DNA of 64,000 nucleotides. Source: JAFAMS01 sp963715815 (GTDB lineage: Bacteria > Vulcanimicrobiota > Vulcanimicrobiia > Vulcanimicrobiales > Vulcanimicrobiaceae). Location: positions 2,046,001 to 2,110,000 of the forward strand of contig OY970278.1 of assembly GCA_963715815.1 (NCBI GenBank), written 5' to 3'. Positions within the stretch are counted from its first letter, which is position 1. Each line of letters begins with the position of its first letter. Positions 8,397-16,768 of the stretch are shown here, piece by piece. A program made the position numbers and the translations under genes. The notes beneath the pieces were generated by a model. That model was given only the letters and a program-made list of their open reading frames with translations, was not told the DNA's origin and searched no databases.

Positions 8397-8834
8397 TCAC
8401 CGGCGCAAGACGCGCCCCATCTTATCGAAGAGCGCGTTCATCGTGCGCTCGTGAACGTCTTCGAAGCGCCGCCAAAAGAGCCGGCCTTCGGGCTCGGAGA
8501 GCATGGCTTCAATCCGGTGCGCGACGGTCGTCTGTTTCCCGTCCACCGAGATGTAAAAGCCGTGCGTTCCCGCCACGCCGTCGTTGAGGAAGCGCCAGAC
8601 GATCTTCTCTTCGGGGACGACCTCTTCCAAGGTTGCGTGGACGCCGCTGTGCCACTCCTCGGTCCGCCCCGGAACGAGCGGTCCCGGCGAGCGCATAAAG
8701 GGCTGCGATGCAAACGGCCAGATCACGTCGTTCGAGGTTCCCATATCGACCAGCAATTGGAAAATCCGGCGCTTCGTCCCATTAAAGGTGCGCTGGTGAG
8801 AGACGCTGAGCGGCGTGGTCGCCTCGGCTGCCAT
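8397..8834 (-). CDS. SRPBCC-family lipid/polyketide-binding-like protein
   Basis: A 145-aa protein of the START/SRPBCC superfamily, judged from its beta-helix-grip pattern: FNGTKRRIFQLLVDM at the start, a central EEWHSGVHATLEEVVPEEKIVWRF, and a long C-terminal helix ending in ALFDKMGRVL. I prefer ATG 8834, because the TTG at 8855 falls inside the poly-T tract of the rpsJ terminator. Members bind hydrophobic ligands or act as cyclases; the ligand cannot be told. It probably shares a transcript with gcdH. Confidence 0.7.
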   Translation of the reverse strand: MAAEATTPLSVSHQRTFNGTKRRIFQLLVDMGTSNDVIWPFASQPFMRSPGPLVPGRTEEWHSGVHATLEEVVPEEKIVWRFLNDGVAGTHGFYISVDGKQTTVAHRIEAMLSEPEGRLFWRRFEDVHERTMNALFDKMGRVLRR

Positions 8835-8851
8835 CCAAACAATCTTCTGTA

Positions 8852-8877
8852 TCAAAGAAAAGAGCGCCTAGGCGCTC
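8852..8877 (-). terminator. intrinsic terminator after rpsJ
   Basis: A perfect palindrome GAGCGCCTAGGCGCTC (8862-8877) is followed on the minus strand by TTTTCTTTGAT. It lies 35 bp past the rpsJ stop. This ends the rpsL-rpsJ operon and separates it from rplC. Confidence 0.88.
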
Positions 8878-8912
8878 ATTTTGTTCGGGGCGAGGCGGTG
8901 AGAGTCGACGCC

Positions 8913-9221
8913 CTAGGCCTTCAGCTCGATGTCGACACCTGCCGGCAGGTCGAGGTGCATCAGAGCGTCCATCGTCTTGGGCGACGCCTGCAAGATATCG
9001 ATGAGGCGCTTGTGGGTGCGCATCTCGAAGTGCTCGCGGCTTTTCTTATCGACGTGCGGTGAACGGTTCACGCAAAATCGGTTGATCTCGGTCGGAAGCG
9101 GCACGGGGCCGCTGACGAATGCGCCGGTGCGCTTCGCCGTCTCGACGATCCGCTCGGCGGACTGATCGAGGACGCGATGATCATAGGCTTTTAAACGAAT
9201 TCGAATTTTCTGCTTCGCCAT
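8913..9221 (-). CDS. rpsJ: 30S ribosomal protein S10
   Basis: S10 (102 aa) functions in the small-subunit head and as NusE in antitermination. The start at 9221 gives MAKQKIRIRLKAYDHRVLDQ; a GTG 18 nt upstream is less likely. Conserved GPVPLPTEINRFCVNRSPHVDKKSREHFEMRTHK is intact (given here as one run of the family signature around residues 38-72). It is the last gene of the str operon and is followed by a terminator, although in most bacteria rplC follows directly. Confidence 0.97.
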   Translation of the reverse strand: MAKQKIRIRLKAYDHRVLDQSAERIVETAKRTGAFVSGPVPLPTEINRFCVNRSPHVDKKSREHFEMRTHKRLIDILQASPKTMDALMHLDLPAGVDIELKA

Positions 9222-9262
9222 TTTCTTAGAACCATTCACTTTTCAAGGAGCGGGGAACCGAA

Positions 9263-9282
9263 GGGCCGTCTTTCGACGGCCC
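9263..9282 (-). other. hairpin between tuf and rpsJ
   Basis: An 8-bp perfect stem (GGGCCGTC/GACGGCCC, 4-nt loop) lies in the 75-bp tuf-rpsJ gap. No U-tract follows on the minus strand (it reads TTCGGTTCC). It may be a processing site, mRNA-stability element or partial attenuator adjusting tuf against rpsJ. Confidence 0.4.
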
Positions 9283-9296
9283 CCCATCATATCATG

Positions 9297-10499
9297 TTAA
9301 CCCTGGATCGCGGTGACTACGCCCGCACCGACCGTGCGGCCGCCCTCGCGGATTGCGAAGCGCAGGCCTTCCTCGCACGCGATCGGCGTGATCAGCTCGA
9401 CGTTCATCGTGACGTTGTCGCCGGGCATCACCATCTCGACGCCCTCGGGAAGCGAGATCGTCCCGGTGACGTCGGTCGTGCGGAAGTAGAACTGCGGGCG
9501 ATAGTTTCCAAAGAACGGCGTGTGGCGTCCGCCCTCTTCTTTTGAGAGAACGTAGACCTCGGCCGCAAACTTCGTGTGCGGTTTGATCGAACCGGGCTTC
9601 GCGAGAACCTGACCGCGTTCGATGTCGTTCCGCTCCACGCCGCGCAGCAGCACGCCGATGTTGTCGCCGGCGATACCGGTGTCAAGCAGCTTGCGGAACA
9701 TTTCGATTCCGGTGACGACCGATTTGCGCGTCTCGGCGGTGAGACCGACGATCTCGACTTCCTCACCAACTTTGACTTGGCCGCGCTCGACGCGTCCCGT
9801 TCCGACCGTTCCGCGGCCGGTGATCGTGAATACGTCTTCAACCGGCATCAAGAACGGCTTGTCGAGTGCGCGTTCCGGTGTCGGGATGTATTCGTCGACC
9901 TTGTCCATGAGATCGAAGATCGGCTTGGCATCCGCGTCTTCGCGCTTGCCGCTGGATTGGAGCGCCTTGAGCGCCGAGCCGCGGACGAACGGAATGTCGT
10001 CGCCGGGGTACTCGTACTTCGAAAGCAGCTCGCGAACTTCGAGCTCGACGAGATCGAGCAGCTCGGCATCGTCGACCATGTCGACCTTATTGAGGAAGAC
10101 GACGATGTACTTCACGCCGACTTGCTGCATCAACAAGATGTGCTCGCGCGTTTGCGGCATCGGTCCGTCGGTCGCGGAGACGACCAGGATCGCACCGTCC
10201 ATTTGAGCTGCGCCGGTGATCATGTTCTTGATGTAGTCGGCATGACCCGGGCAATCGACGTGCGCGTAGTGACGCTTCGCCGTTTCGTACTCTTGGTGCG
10301 AAATCGCGATCGTGATACCACGCTCTTTCTCTTCGGGAGCGTTGTCGATGTCATCGACGCTGCGCTTCGCAATGTTGGCGTTCTCGGTTGCTAAGCAGTT
10401 GATGATCGCCGCCGTGAGCGTCGTCTTGCCATGGTCGATATGACCGGTGGTGCCGATGTTGACGTGTGGTTTCGACCGTTCGAATTTCGCTTTCGCCAT
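9297..10499 (-). CDS. tuf: elongation factor Tu
   Basis: EF-Tu (400 aa) delivers aminoacyl-tRNA to the ribosome. GTPase motifs are complete: GHIDHGKTT (residues 18-26), DCPGHADY, NKVD and GSALKALQ. Effector region EEKERGITI is present. Domains 2 and 3 are normal. It sits between fusA and rpsJ. A selenocysteine system would use a separate factor, SelB, which is not in this window. Confidence 0.99.
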   Translation of the reverse strand: MAKAKFERSKPHVNIGTTGHIDHGKTTLTAAIINCLATENANIAKRSVDDIDNAPEEKERGITIAISHQEYETAKRHYAHVDCPGHADYIKNMITGAAQMDGAILVVSATDGPMPQTREHILLMQQVGVKYIVVFLNKVDMVDDAELLDLVELEVRELLSKYEYPGDDIPFVRGSALKALQSSGKREDADAKPIFDLMDKVDEYIPTPERALDKPFLMPVEDVFTITGRGTVGTGRVERGQVKVGEEVEIVGLTAETRKSVVTGIEMFRKLLDTGIAGDNIGVLLRGVERNDIERGQVLAKPGSIKPHTKFAAEVYVLSKEEGGRHTPFFGNYRPQFYFRTTDVTGTISLPEGVEMVMPGDNVTMNVELITPIACEEGLRFAIREGGRTVGAGVVTAIQG

Positions 10500-10546
10500 G
10501 ATTTACGTTGCCTTTATTTCCTCTCTGCGTTTCGTGTAGACCGCGC

Positions 10547-12643
10547 CTATGCGGTCGCGAGCTTTTTACCTTGAGCTTTTGCTACGATCTCTTCCTCGAT
10601 ACTTCGCGGGGCCTTCTCGTAGTGCGCGAACTCCATGGTATACGTTGCCCGGCCTTGCGTCGCTGAACGCAGGTCGGTGGCGTAACCGAACATCTCTGAG
10701 AGCGGAACGTTCGCTTTTATCACTTGCGCGCTGCCCGCCGCTTCTTCCGTCGATTGAATCGTGCCACGCCGCCGCATCAGGTCGCCGTTGACGGCTCCTA
10801 AATAATCCTTCGGCGTCGTTACCTCGACGCCCATGATCGGCTCGAGCAGAATCGGTCCCGCAGCTCTGTTGGCTTCGCGGAACGCCATCGATGCAGCGAT
10901 CTTATACGCGATTTCCGAGGAGTCGACGTCGTGATACGAGCCATCGAAAGCGGTCGCTTTGAAGTCGAGCACCGGATATCCGGCCAGAACGCCGTTTTCT
11001 GCGGCCTCCCGGATGCCTTCGGAAACGGCCTTCGAGTATTCTTTGGGTACCGCGCCGCCGACGATTTTCCACTCGAAGACGTAACCGCTACCGGTCTCAC
11101 CCGGCTCGATACGAATCCACACGTCGCCATACTGACCCTTGCCGCCGGTCTGACGAATGAAGCGGCCTTCGCGCTCGACCGTTTTTGTGATCCATTCTCG
11201 ATACGCGACCTGTGGCTTGCCGACGTTGGCTTCAACCTTGAATTCGCGCTTGAGACGATCCAAAATGATCTCGAGGTGCAGCTCGCCCATTCCGGCGATG
11301 ATCGTTTGCTGCGTCTCCTCATCGGTGCGCATCTTGAAGGTCGGATCTTCCTGCGCAAGACGCGTCAGAGCTTGACCAAGCTTGTCCTGATCGGCTTTCG
11401 TCTTCGGCTCGATCGCCTGCGAGATAACCGGTTCGGGGAACGTGATCGTCTCGAGGATGATCGGATTCTTTTCATCGCATAGCGTGTCGCCCGTCCGCGT
11501 ATCGCCTAAACCAACCGCGGCGGCGATGTCGCCCGCGCCTATCCAATCGATGTCCTCGCGATGGTTTGCGTGCATCCGCAGAATGCGTCCGATGCGTTCT
11601 TTGCGACCGTTGCGCGCGTTGTAAACATACGTGCCTTTTTCGAGCACACCCGAATACACGCGGAAATACGTCAGGTTGCCGTACGGATCGGTCGCGATCT
11701 TGAACGCAAGCGCCGCGAAGGGCTCTTTGTCGTCGGGCTTACGCGTGATCTCGGCTCCGGTTTTCGGATCTTTACCGACGATCGTTTTGGCTTCGAGCGG
11801 CGACGGTAAGAAGTCGACGACCGCATCGAGCAACGGCTGAACGCCTTTGTTCTTGAATGCCGAGCCGCACAACATTGGAAGCACTTTGCCGGCGATTGTC
11901 GCAAGACGAAGCGCCCGCTTCAGGCGTTCCTCTGGGATTGTCTTGCCTTCCAAATACATCTCGGTGAGCTCGTCGTCTTGCTCCGCGATCGCTTCGATCA
12001 GCTGGAAGCGCCACTTCTCTGCGAGATCGCGCAACTCACCAGGCTCGACGTCCTCGTGATCCATCGCCGATCCGAGATCGTCCGTGTAGATGATCTTCTT
12101 CATCGTGAAGAGATCGACGACGCCGAGGAATTTGTCTTCGGCCCCGATCGGTATCTGAATCGGAACCGCGTTCGCGCCCAGACGCTCGTGTATCTTACTG
12201 ACACAGTTGAAGAAATCCGCGCCCATGCGGTCCATCTTGTTTACGAAGATGATGCGCGGGACGTTGTACTTGTTGGCCTGACGCCAAACCGTCTCGGATT
12301 GCGGCTGCACCGCGGCGACCGCATCGAAGAGCGCGACCAAACCGTCGAGGACGCGCAGCGAGCGCTCGACTTCAACGGTAAAGTCAACGTGGCCAGGCGT
12401 ATCAATAATATTGATGCGCGTGTCGCGCCACGTGCACGCCGTCGCAGCTGAGGTGATCGTGATGCCGCGCTCCTGCTCTTGGACCATCCAATCCATCGTC
12501 GCAGAGCCGTCATGAACTTCACCGAGCCGATGCGTACGGCCCGTGTAGAAAAGAATGCGTTCGGTCGCGGTCGTCTTGCCTGCGTCGATGTGCGCGGCAA
12601 TGCCGATGTTACGCGTCCGCTCTAGTGGAAACTCCCGGGCCAT
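10547..12643 (-). CDS. fusA: elongation factor G
   Basis: EF-G (698 aa) catalyses ribosomal translocation and, with RRF, recycling. Motifs are AHIDAGKTTATERILFYTG (G1), ERGITITSAA (G2), DTPGHVDFT (G3) and NKMDR (G4). Domains II-V follow, ending with the domain V pattern and a Lys-containing tail. Length is normal. It lies between rpsG (13 bp gap) and tuf (47 bp gap). Confidence 0.99.
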   Translation of the reverse strand: MAREFPLERTRNIGIAAHIDAGKTTATERILFYTGRTHRLGEVHDGSATMDWMVQEQERGITITSAATACTWRDTRINIIDTPGHVDFTVEVERSLRVLDGLVALFDAVAAVQPQSETVWRQANKYNVPRIIFVNKMDRMGADFFNCVSKIHERLGANAVPIQIPIGAEDKFLGVVDLFTMKKIIYTDDLGSAMDHEDVEPGELRDLAEKWRFQLIEAIAEQDDELTEMYLEGKTIPEERLKRALRLATIAGKVLPMLCGSAFKNKGVQPLLDAVVDFLPSPLEAKTIVGKDPKTGAEITRKPDDKEPFAALAFKIATDPYGNLTYFRVYSGVLEKGTYVYNARNGRKERIGRILRMHANHREDIDWIGAGDIAAAVGLGDTRTGDTLCDEKNPIILETITFPEPVISQAIEPKTKADQDKLGQALTRLAQEDPTFKMRTDEETQQTIIAGMGELHLEIILDRLKREFKVEANVGKPQVAYREWITKTVEREGRFIRQTGGKGQYGDVWIRIEPGETGSGYVFEWKIVGGAVPKEYSKAVSEGIREAAENGVLAGYPVLDFKATAFDGSYHDVDSSEIAYKIAASMAFREANRAAGPILLEPIMGVEVTTPKDYLGAVNGDLMRRRGTIQSTEEAAGSAQVIKANVPLSEMFGYATDLRSATQGRATYTMEFAHYEKAPRSIEEEIVAKAQGKKLATA

Positions 12644-12656
12644 TGTTTTTTAAAAT

Positions 12657-13127
12657 CTACCAGCGATAGTGTGCGAAGGCTTTGTTGGCCTCTGCCATTT
12701 TGTGAGTGTCGTCGCGCTTCTTCACCGCAGCTCCGACATTGTTAGCGGCGTCCATGAGCTCGCTCGCAAGCTTCTCTTGCATCGAGTGCCCCGGACGTTG
12801 CCGAGCGAAACCGATGAGCCATCGCATCGCCATCGCTTGACGGCGATCGGGACGAACCTCCATCGGGACTTGATACGTCGCGCCGCCGACTCGGCGGGGA
12901 CGAACCTCAACCAACGGCATCGCATTCCCGAGCGCTTGCGTGAAGATGTCCATCGGGTCGCGTCCCGTCTTCTCTCCGACCATTTCGAGAGCTTCGTACG
13001 TGATGCGTTCTGCGACGGATTTCTTCCCACGCATCATCACCTTATTAATGAAGCGCGCGAGCACTTTGGAATTGAACTTCGGATCCGGTAGGATCGGTCG
13101 CTTGGGCGAGGGTCCTTTGCGGGGCAT
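12657..13127 (-). CDS. rpsG: 30S ribosomal protein S7
   Basis: S7 (156 aa) nucleates 3'-domain assembly of 16S rRNA. It starts MPRKGPSPKRPILPDPKF and includes the conserved FINKVMMRGKKSVAE, the GNAMPLVEVRPRRVGGATYQVP-type loop near residues 68-90 and RWLIGFARQR. The C-terminal HKMAEANKAFAHYRW is typical. It is in the str operon, 19 bp from rpsL. Confidence 0.98.
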   Translation of the reverse strand: MPRKGPSPKRPILPDPKFNSKVLARFINKVMMRGKKSVAERITYEALEMVGEKTGRDPMDIFTQALGNAMPLVEVRPRRVGGATYQVPMEVRPDRRQAMAMRWLIGFARQRPGHSMQEKLASELMDAANNVGAAVKKRDDTHKMAEANKAFAHYRW

Positions 13128-13146
13128 CTTTCTCTATCTGCTTTCG

Positions 13147-13581
13147 CTATTTCGGGCGCTTTGCGCCGTACTTGGAGCGGCCTTGCTTGCGGTTCGCGGT
13201 GCCCGAAGTGTCGAGCGTCCCGCGAATGATGTGGTAGCGCACGCCAGGGAGATCCTTGACGCGGCCGCCTCGTACAAGAACCACACTGTGCTCTTGAAGG
13301 TTGTGCCCGATGCCCGGAATGTACGCGGTCACTTCCTCACCGTTGGTGAGGCGGACGCGCGCAACTTTACGCAGTGCGGAATTGGGCTTCTTCGGCGTAA
13401 CGGTCTTCACTTGCGTGCAGACACCGCGGCGCTGCGGGTTGCCGGTAACTTCAAAGCTACGCGTCGGCAAATCAGGATGACCGGGCTTGGGGCCCGTTTG
13501 AATCACGCGAAATGCGCGGGTCTTTACCTTTTTTGCAATTTTCGAGCGGCCCTTACGGACCAACTGACTGATTGTCGGCAA
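13147..13581 (-). CDS. rpsL: 30S ribosomal protein S12 with N-terminal insertion
   Basis: S12 (144 aa) lies at the decoding centre. It begins MPTISQLVRKGR and has the accuracy loop TPKKPNSALRKVARVRL and PGIGHNLQEHSVVLVRGGR. Between the N-terminal arm and GNPQRRGVC there are about 20 residues more than in usual 124-aa S12 proteins (region RVIQTGPKPGHPDLPTRSF, residues about 25-43). It is the first gene of the str operon, 62 bp downstream of a near-consensus promoter. Confidence 0.97.
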   Translation of the reverse strand: MPTISQLVRKGRSKIAKKVKTRAFRVIQTGPKPGHPDLPTRSFEVTGNPQRRGVCTQVKTVTPKKPNSALRKVARVRLTNGEEVTAYIPGIGHNLQEHSVVLVRGGRVKDLPGVRYHIIRGTLDTSGTANRKQGRSKYGAKRPK

Positions 13582-13642
13582 CCTTGCTCCCTAGCACAAC
13601 ACAAAAGTGGCCACACCGACGGGGTGGGGCCGCAACCACGGG

Positions 13643-13671
13643 ATTATAGCAGCGCCTACACGTCCGGTCAA
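13643..13671 (-). promoter_or_regulatory. sigma-70 promoter of the str operon
   Basis: On the minus strand TTGACC (-35, 13666-13671) and a perfect TATAAT (-10, 13643-13648) are 17 bp apart. Transcription starts near 13636, about 55 nt before the rpsL ATG. It is downstream of, or at the very edge of, the msrA relic and has the same TTGACC box as the rplC promoter. Confidence 0.9.
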
Positions 13672-13676
13672 TTCGG

Positions 13677-13890
13677 CTACAAAAGCTTTGGGGAACCTGC
13701 CCCGAGCGGCCCGAGCAAGCGCCCTCGCTTCGACAAATAGCCCCTGATGGTAGTCCTCGGCACGCCAGAACGGTCCGGCCGGTTCGATTTGGGTGACGGA
13801 TCGGCCGTCTGAAGGCGCGCTGCTCCTGGGGCTGGAGAATGCCTTCTCGACACCCCGAAAGCAGCCGGCGCCAAAAATCGCCTTTTCCAT
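13677..13890 (-). pseudogene. msrA: msrA remnant (peptide methionine sulfoxide reductase A)
   Basis: The reading begins MEKAIFGAGCFRGVEKAF, which is the MsrA catalytic start (normally GCFWG, Cys nucleophile) with Trp replaced by Arg. After about ten unrelated residues it resumes as VTQIEPAGPFWRAEDYHQ, the MsrA C-terminal signature. Roughly 95 residues that should lie between are missing. The expected C-terminus (GYLSKRG-like) continues in another frame, ending at 13677. So it has an internal deletion plus a frameshift. It follows the SDR stop by 14 bp on the same strand. Confidence 0.8.
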
Positions 13891-13904
13891 ATAAAGACCC
13901 CGGC

Positions 13905-14642
13905 TTAAGCCGGCGAGAACCCCGTCGTGCGGCCGCCGTCGATCGCGAGGACGATCCCGGTGATGTACGACGCATCATCGCTGGCCAGAAACAGAGTCGC
14001 CGCCGCGACTTCTTCCGGACGGCCCGCGCGCCGCAGCGGTGTTCCCTCGAGAGCGAGATGCCGGACCCGTTCGGGGATCGCTGCCGTCATCGGTGTCTCG
14101 ATGAAACCCGGCGCGAGCGCGTTGACGCGCACGTTCCATTTCCCATATTCGAGCGCGAGCGTCCGCGTCAAGCTCACGACACCACCCTTGCTCGCGGCGT
14201 AATTCGACTGGCCGACGTTCCCCAGATACGAACGTGATGACGTAAGGATGATGCTGCCGCCGCCGATCGCGCGCATTTCAACCGCGGCGGCGCGCGCCGT
14301 TAAAAACGTTCCGGTAAGGTTGACGCGTAGAACCTCTTCCCACGCATCCAGCTCGAGCTTCGACGCCATCGCATCGCGCGTGATCCCCGCGAAGTGCGCG
14401 AGAACGTCGATCCGGCCGTGTTCGTCTTTCGTTCGCGCGAATAGCTCGGCAACGCTCGCTTGGTCGGCGACGTCGACGCCGAGCGCGAGGACTGCGTCGC
14501 CCAGAACCGTCCGGACGCGGTCGAGATCCAGATCCGCGGCAACAACGCGCGCGCCTTCTTCCGCAAAACGCAGCGCGGTCGCACGACCGATTCCGCTCGC
14601 TGCACCGGTGACGAGCGCGACTTTTCCCTCGAGCCGGTTCAC
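13905..14642 (-). CDS. short-chain dehydrogenase/reductase (FabG-like)
   Basis: A classical SDR (245 aa). The NAD(P) motif is TGAASGIGRA (residues 12-21), followed by NNAG-equivalent AHFAGITRDA and the catalytic Ser...YxxxK in TSSRSYLGNVGQSNYAASKGG-type order (Ser about 140, Tyr-Lys in YAASK). PGFIETPMT and the C-terminal ITGIVLAIDGG are standard. Basic or acidic choice after strand 2 (AADLDLD) favours NAD(H). It begins GTG, overlapping the cupin stop as GTGA. It may be a 3-oxoacyl-ACP reductase or a sugar/alcohol dehydrogenase. Confidence 0.85.
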   Translation of the reverse strand: MNRLEGKVALVTGAASGIGRATALRFAEEGARVVAADLDLDRVRTVLGDAVLALGVDVADQASVAELFARTKDEHGRIDVLAHFAGITRDAMASKLELDAWEEVLRVNLTGTFLTARAAAVEMRAIGGGSIILTSSRSYLGNVGQSNYAASKGGVVSLTRTLALEYGKWNVRVNALAPGFIETPMTAAIPERVRHLALEGTPLRRAGRPEEVAAATLFLASDDASYITGIVLAIDGGRTTGFSPA

Positions 14643-15235
14643 TCCGTAGCGGGTTCGTACACTTTGGGCGGTCCGAACACTCGGTACCGGCCACCCGATT
14701 CGCTCTCGGCCGTAAACGTAACTCGCTTCGGCAATTGTTCGAGCGAACGACCGTATGCATGCAAATGGAGCGAATTGGCGTCGCCGGTCACGCAGATCGT
14801 ATGAAAGTCGTTCGGCATCAGCGCGACGGCGTTTCCGCGCTTGACCGTAATCTCACCGACACGCTCGAGCCGGTCGTCGCTGCGGCGATACAGCACGTTG
14901 TGCTCGTCGCCGTAGACGCCGGAGATCACCGCCCAGGTGGTGTGGTTGTGCGGCGGCTGCGATTTTCCGGGCACGCCAACCGACGCGTACATCGCGAATC
15001 GGCCGTCCGCGTCTTCGGACAACCGGTAGACGCGCGGCGCGGAACCGTCCCCCAGCGGAAAATGCTCCCACGGAAAGAGCTCCGTCTGCGAAGCCAGCTC
15101 TATAAGCAGCGCCTTGATATTCTCCAGACTTTTTCGCGAGATGCCGGCGGCGCTGATCTCGCGGATTGCGTCGATCGTTTGCGCCACTTTGTGCGCGCGA
15201 AGGCCTTGCGTCGTCGTCGTATTCTGCGTCAGCAT
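14639..15235 (-). CDS. cysteine-dioxygenase-like cupin protein
   Basis: A 198-aa single cupin domain, starting at MLTQNTTTTQGLRAHK. The metal motif QPPHNHTTWAVISGVYGDE has two His, and a third His lies in PNDFHTICV, the arrangement seen in cysteine dioxygenase type I and related thiol dioxygenases. Longer in-frame starts overlap the divergent DoxX gene and are less likely. Thiol dioxygenases oxidise cysteine or 3-mercaptopropionate. It is coupled (GTGA) to the SDR. The substrate is uncertain. Confidence 0.7.
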   Translation of the reverse strand: MLTQNTTTTQGLRAHKVAQTIDAIREISAAGISRKSLENIKALLIELASQTELFPWEHFPLGDGSAPRVYRLSEDADGRFAMYASVGVPGKSQPPHNHTTWAVISGVYGDEHNVLYRRSDDRLERVGEITVKRGNAVALMPNDFHTICVTGDANSLHLHAYGRSLEQLPKRVTFTAESESGGRYRVFGPPKVYEPATE

Positions 15236-15305
15236 AAAGGGAAGGTGGAGCACGTTCAGCCGGGAAGTCGGCGGTCCCTCGCTTCCACCCGAAAAGAGGA
15301 AAACG

Positions 15306-15863
15306 ATGCGCTCGAGTTTTGGGATGTTGGTCGCACGATCGATCATCGGCGGTGGGATGGCAGCACATGGCGCGCAAAAAGCATTCGGATGGTTCGAAGG
15401 CTCCGGTCCCCACAAGACCGCTGGCTTCATGCGCATGCTCGGTTTCGAAGATGCCGAGCAAATGGGCGCAGCCGCTGCCTATAACGAGTTGATTTCGGGC
15501 GGCTTGATCGCCAGCGGCTTCTTAGGGACCGTCGGCCCGTCAATCATGATCGTGAACATGCTCGTTGCGATATCGACCGTGCACAAAGACAACGGCTTCT
15601 TCGCCTCCGACAACGGCATCGAAGTGCCGCTGCTCTACGCGACTGCGGCGCTTGCGTTTGCAGCCGGCGGATACGGCGAATGCTCCCTCGACCGTTTATT
15701 CGGTCTTGAAAATTTCTTCTCGAAGCGCCGCTGGTTCTATCTCGGAGTCGGCGCTGCGCTCGGCACGGCGATTGTCGTGCTCAACAAACGAGTCCCCCCC
15801 ACGCCGCAACCGAGCGCGCAAGAACCAGCGCCGGCCGCGGAAGCACAACCTGCACCAAACTAA
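15306..15863 (+). CDS. DoxX-family membrane protein
   Basis: A 185-aa integral membrane protein with four hydrophobic segments. The N-terminus LVARSIIGGGMAAHGAQKAFGWF is a DoxX signature and is followed by ELISGGLIASGF. The start at 15306 has a good GAGG ribosome binding site. A proline/alanine-rich cytoplasmic or periplasmic tail (PPTPQPSAQEPAPAAEAQP) ends it. DoxX proteins are often linked to redox or thiol stress; the partner here could be the divergent cupin gene. The 12-bp gap suggests read-through into the ABC operon. Confidence 0.85.
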   Translation: MRSSFGMLVARSIIGGGMAAHGAQKAFGWFEGSGPHKTAGFMRMLGFEDAEQMGAAAAYNELISGGLIASGFLGTVGPSIMIVNMLVAISTVHKDNGFFASDNGIEVPLLYATAALAFAAGGYGECSLDRLFGLENFFSKRRWFYLGVGAALGTAIVVLNKRVPPTPQPSAQEPAPAAEAQPAPN

Positions 15864-15875
15864 AGGAGACCTTGA

Positions 15876-16700
15876 ATGAAGCTCGTCCGTCGACTCTTGA
15901 TCGCATCGCTCGCGGCCCTCGTACTCGGGTTGTGGGTGGCGGCGCCGGCATCCGCACGTGACACGCTGGCCGATATCAAGCAGCGCGGCAAGCTCATCGT
16001 GGGCGTCAAAACCGATTACCCGCCGTTCGGATATCTCGACCCGTCCGGAAAAGTCGTCGGCATCGAACCCGATCTCGCGGCTGACGTTGCGAAACGGCTT
16101 GGCGTTGGAATCGAGTACGTCCCGGTCGTCGCCGCCAATCGCATTCAGTTCTTGCAGCAAGGGCGCATCGATCTAATGATCGCGACGATGACGGACACGG
16201 CCGCCCGTGAAGAGCTCGTCGGAATCGTCAAGCCGAGCTACTATTCCGCCGGCGTCGACATCCTTGCGCGCAAGGGCTCGGGTCTGAAGAGCTGGGACGA
16301 CCTCAAAGGCAAGTCGCTCTGCGCCGTTCAGGGCGCCTTCTACAACAAGGACATGCAAGACAAGTACGGCGCGACGCTGGTCGCGTTTCCGGGAACGACG
16401 GAATCGCTCAACGCGCTGCGCAGCGGAACATGCGTCGGTTTCGTTTACGATGACTCATTCAACAATCCAAAATCACTCGACCCGGCCTGGAGCGGCGGAT
16501 TCGATCTTCCACTTTCGTCGATCGACGTACAACCATGGGGTCTTGCGGTCGATAAAGGCGACGAAAAATTCATGGCCTTCATGTCCGACGTCGTGAAAGA
16601 TTGGCACAAGAACGGCACGATCATCGCGCTCGAGAAAAAATACAACGTCCCGGTGTCGACGTTCTCGAAGCAGATGAATGCCGAGGCCAATAAGAAATAG
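15876..16700 (+). CDS. polar amino-acid ABC transporter, substrate-binding protein
   Basis: A 274-aa periplasmic binding protein of the SBP_bac_3 family. A signal peptide covers residues 1 to about 27 (ends PASA-RD), with no lipobox, so it should be free in the periplasm. The mature start is LADIKQRGKLIVGVKTDYPP, then GIEPDLAADVAKRLG and DLMIATMTDTAAREE. The family binds amino acids such as glutamate, aspartate, glutamine or cystine; specificity cannot be read. A strong AAAGGAG site precedes the ATG. Confidence 0.92.
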   Translation: MKLVRRLLIASLAALVLGLWVAAPASARDTLADIKQRGKLIVGVKTDYPPFGYLDPSGKVVGIEPDLAADVAKRLGVGIEYVPVVAANRIQFLQQGRIDLMIATMTDTAAREELVGIVKPSYYSAGVDILARKGSGLKSWDDLKGKSLCAVQGAFYNKDMQDKYGATLVAFPGTTESLNALRSGTCVGFVYDDSFNNPKSLDPAWSGGFDLPLSSIDVQPWGLAVDKGDEKFMAFMSDVVKDWHKNGTIIALEKKYNVPVSTFSKQMNAEANKK

Positions 16701-16768
16701 ACCCGCTCGCGGCGTTCGGCCGTTGGCTGGCAGCTAGCACACATATTCGCCTCACGTTTCTTTATGAA

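Noticed and set aside
13553..13978. 141-codon minus-strand frame over the msrA relic
   Set aside because: No family pattern; it spans the rpsL promoter and parts of two genes in a different frame.
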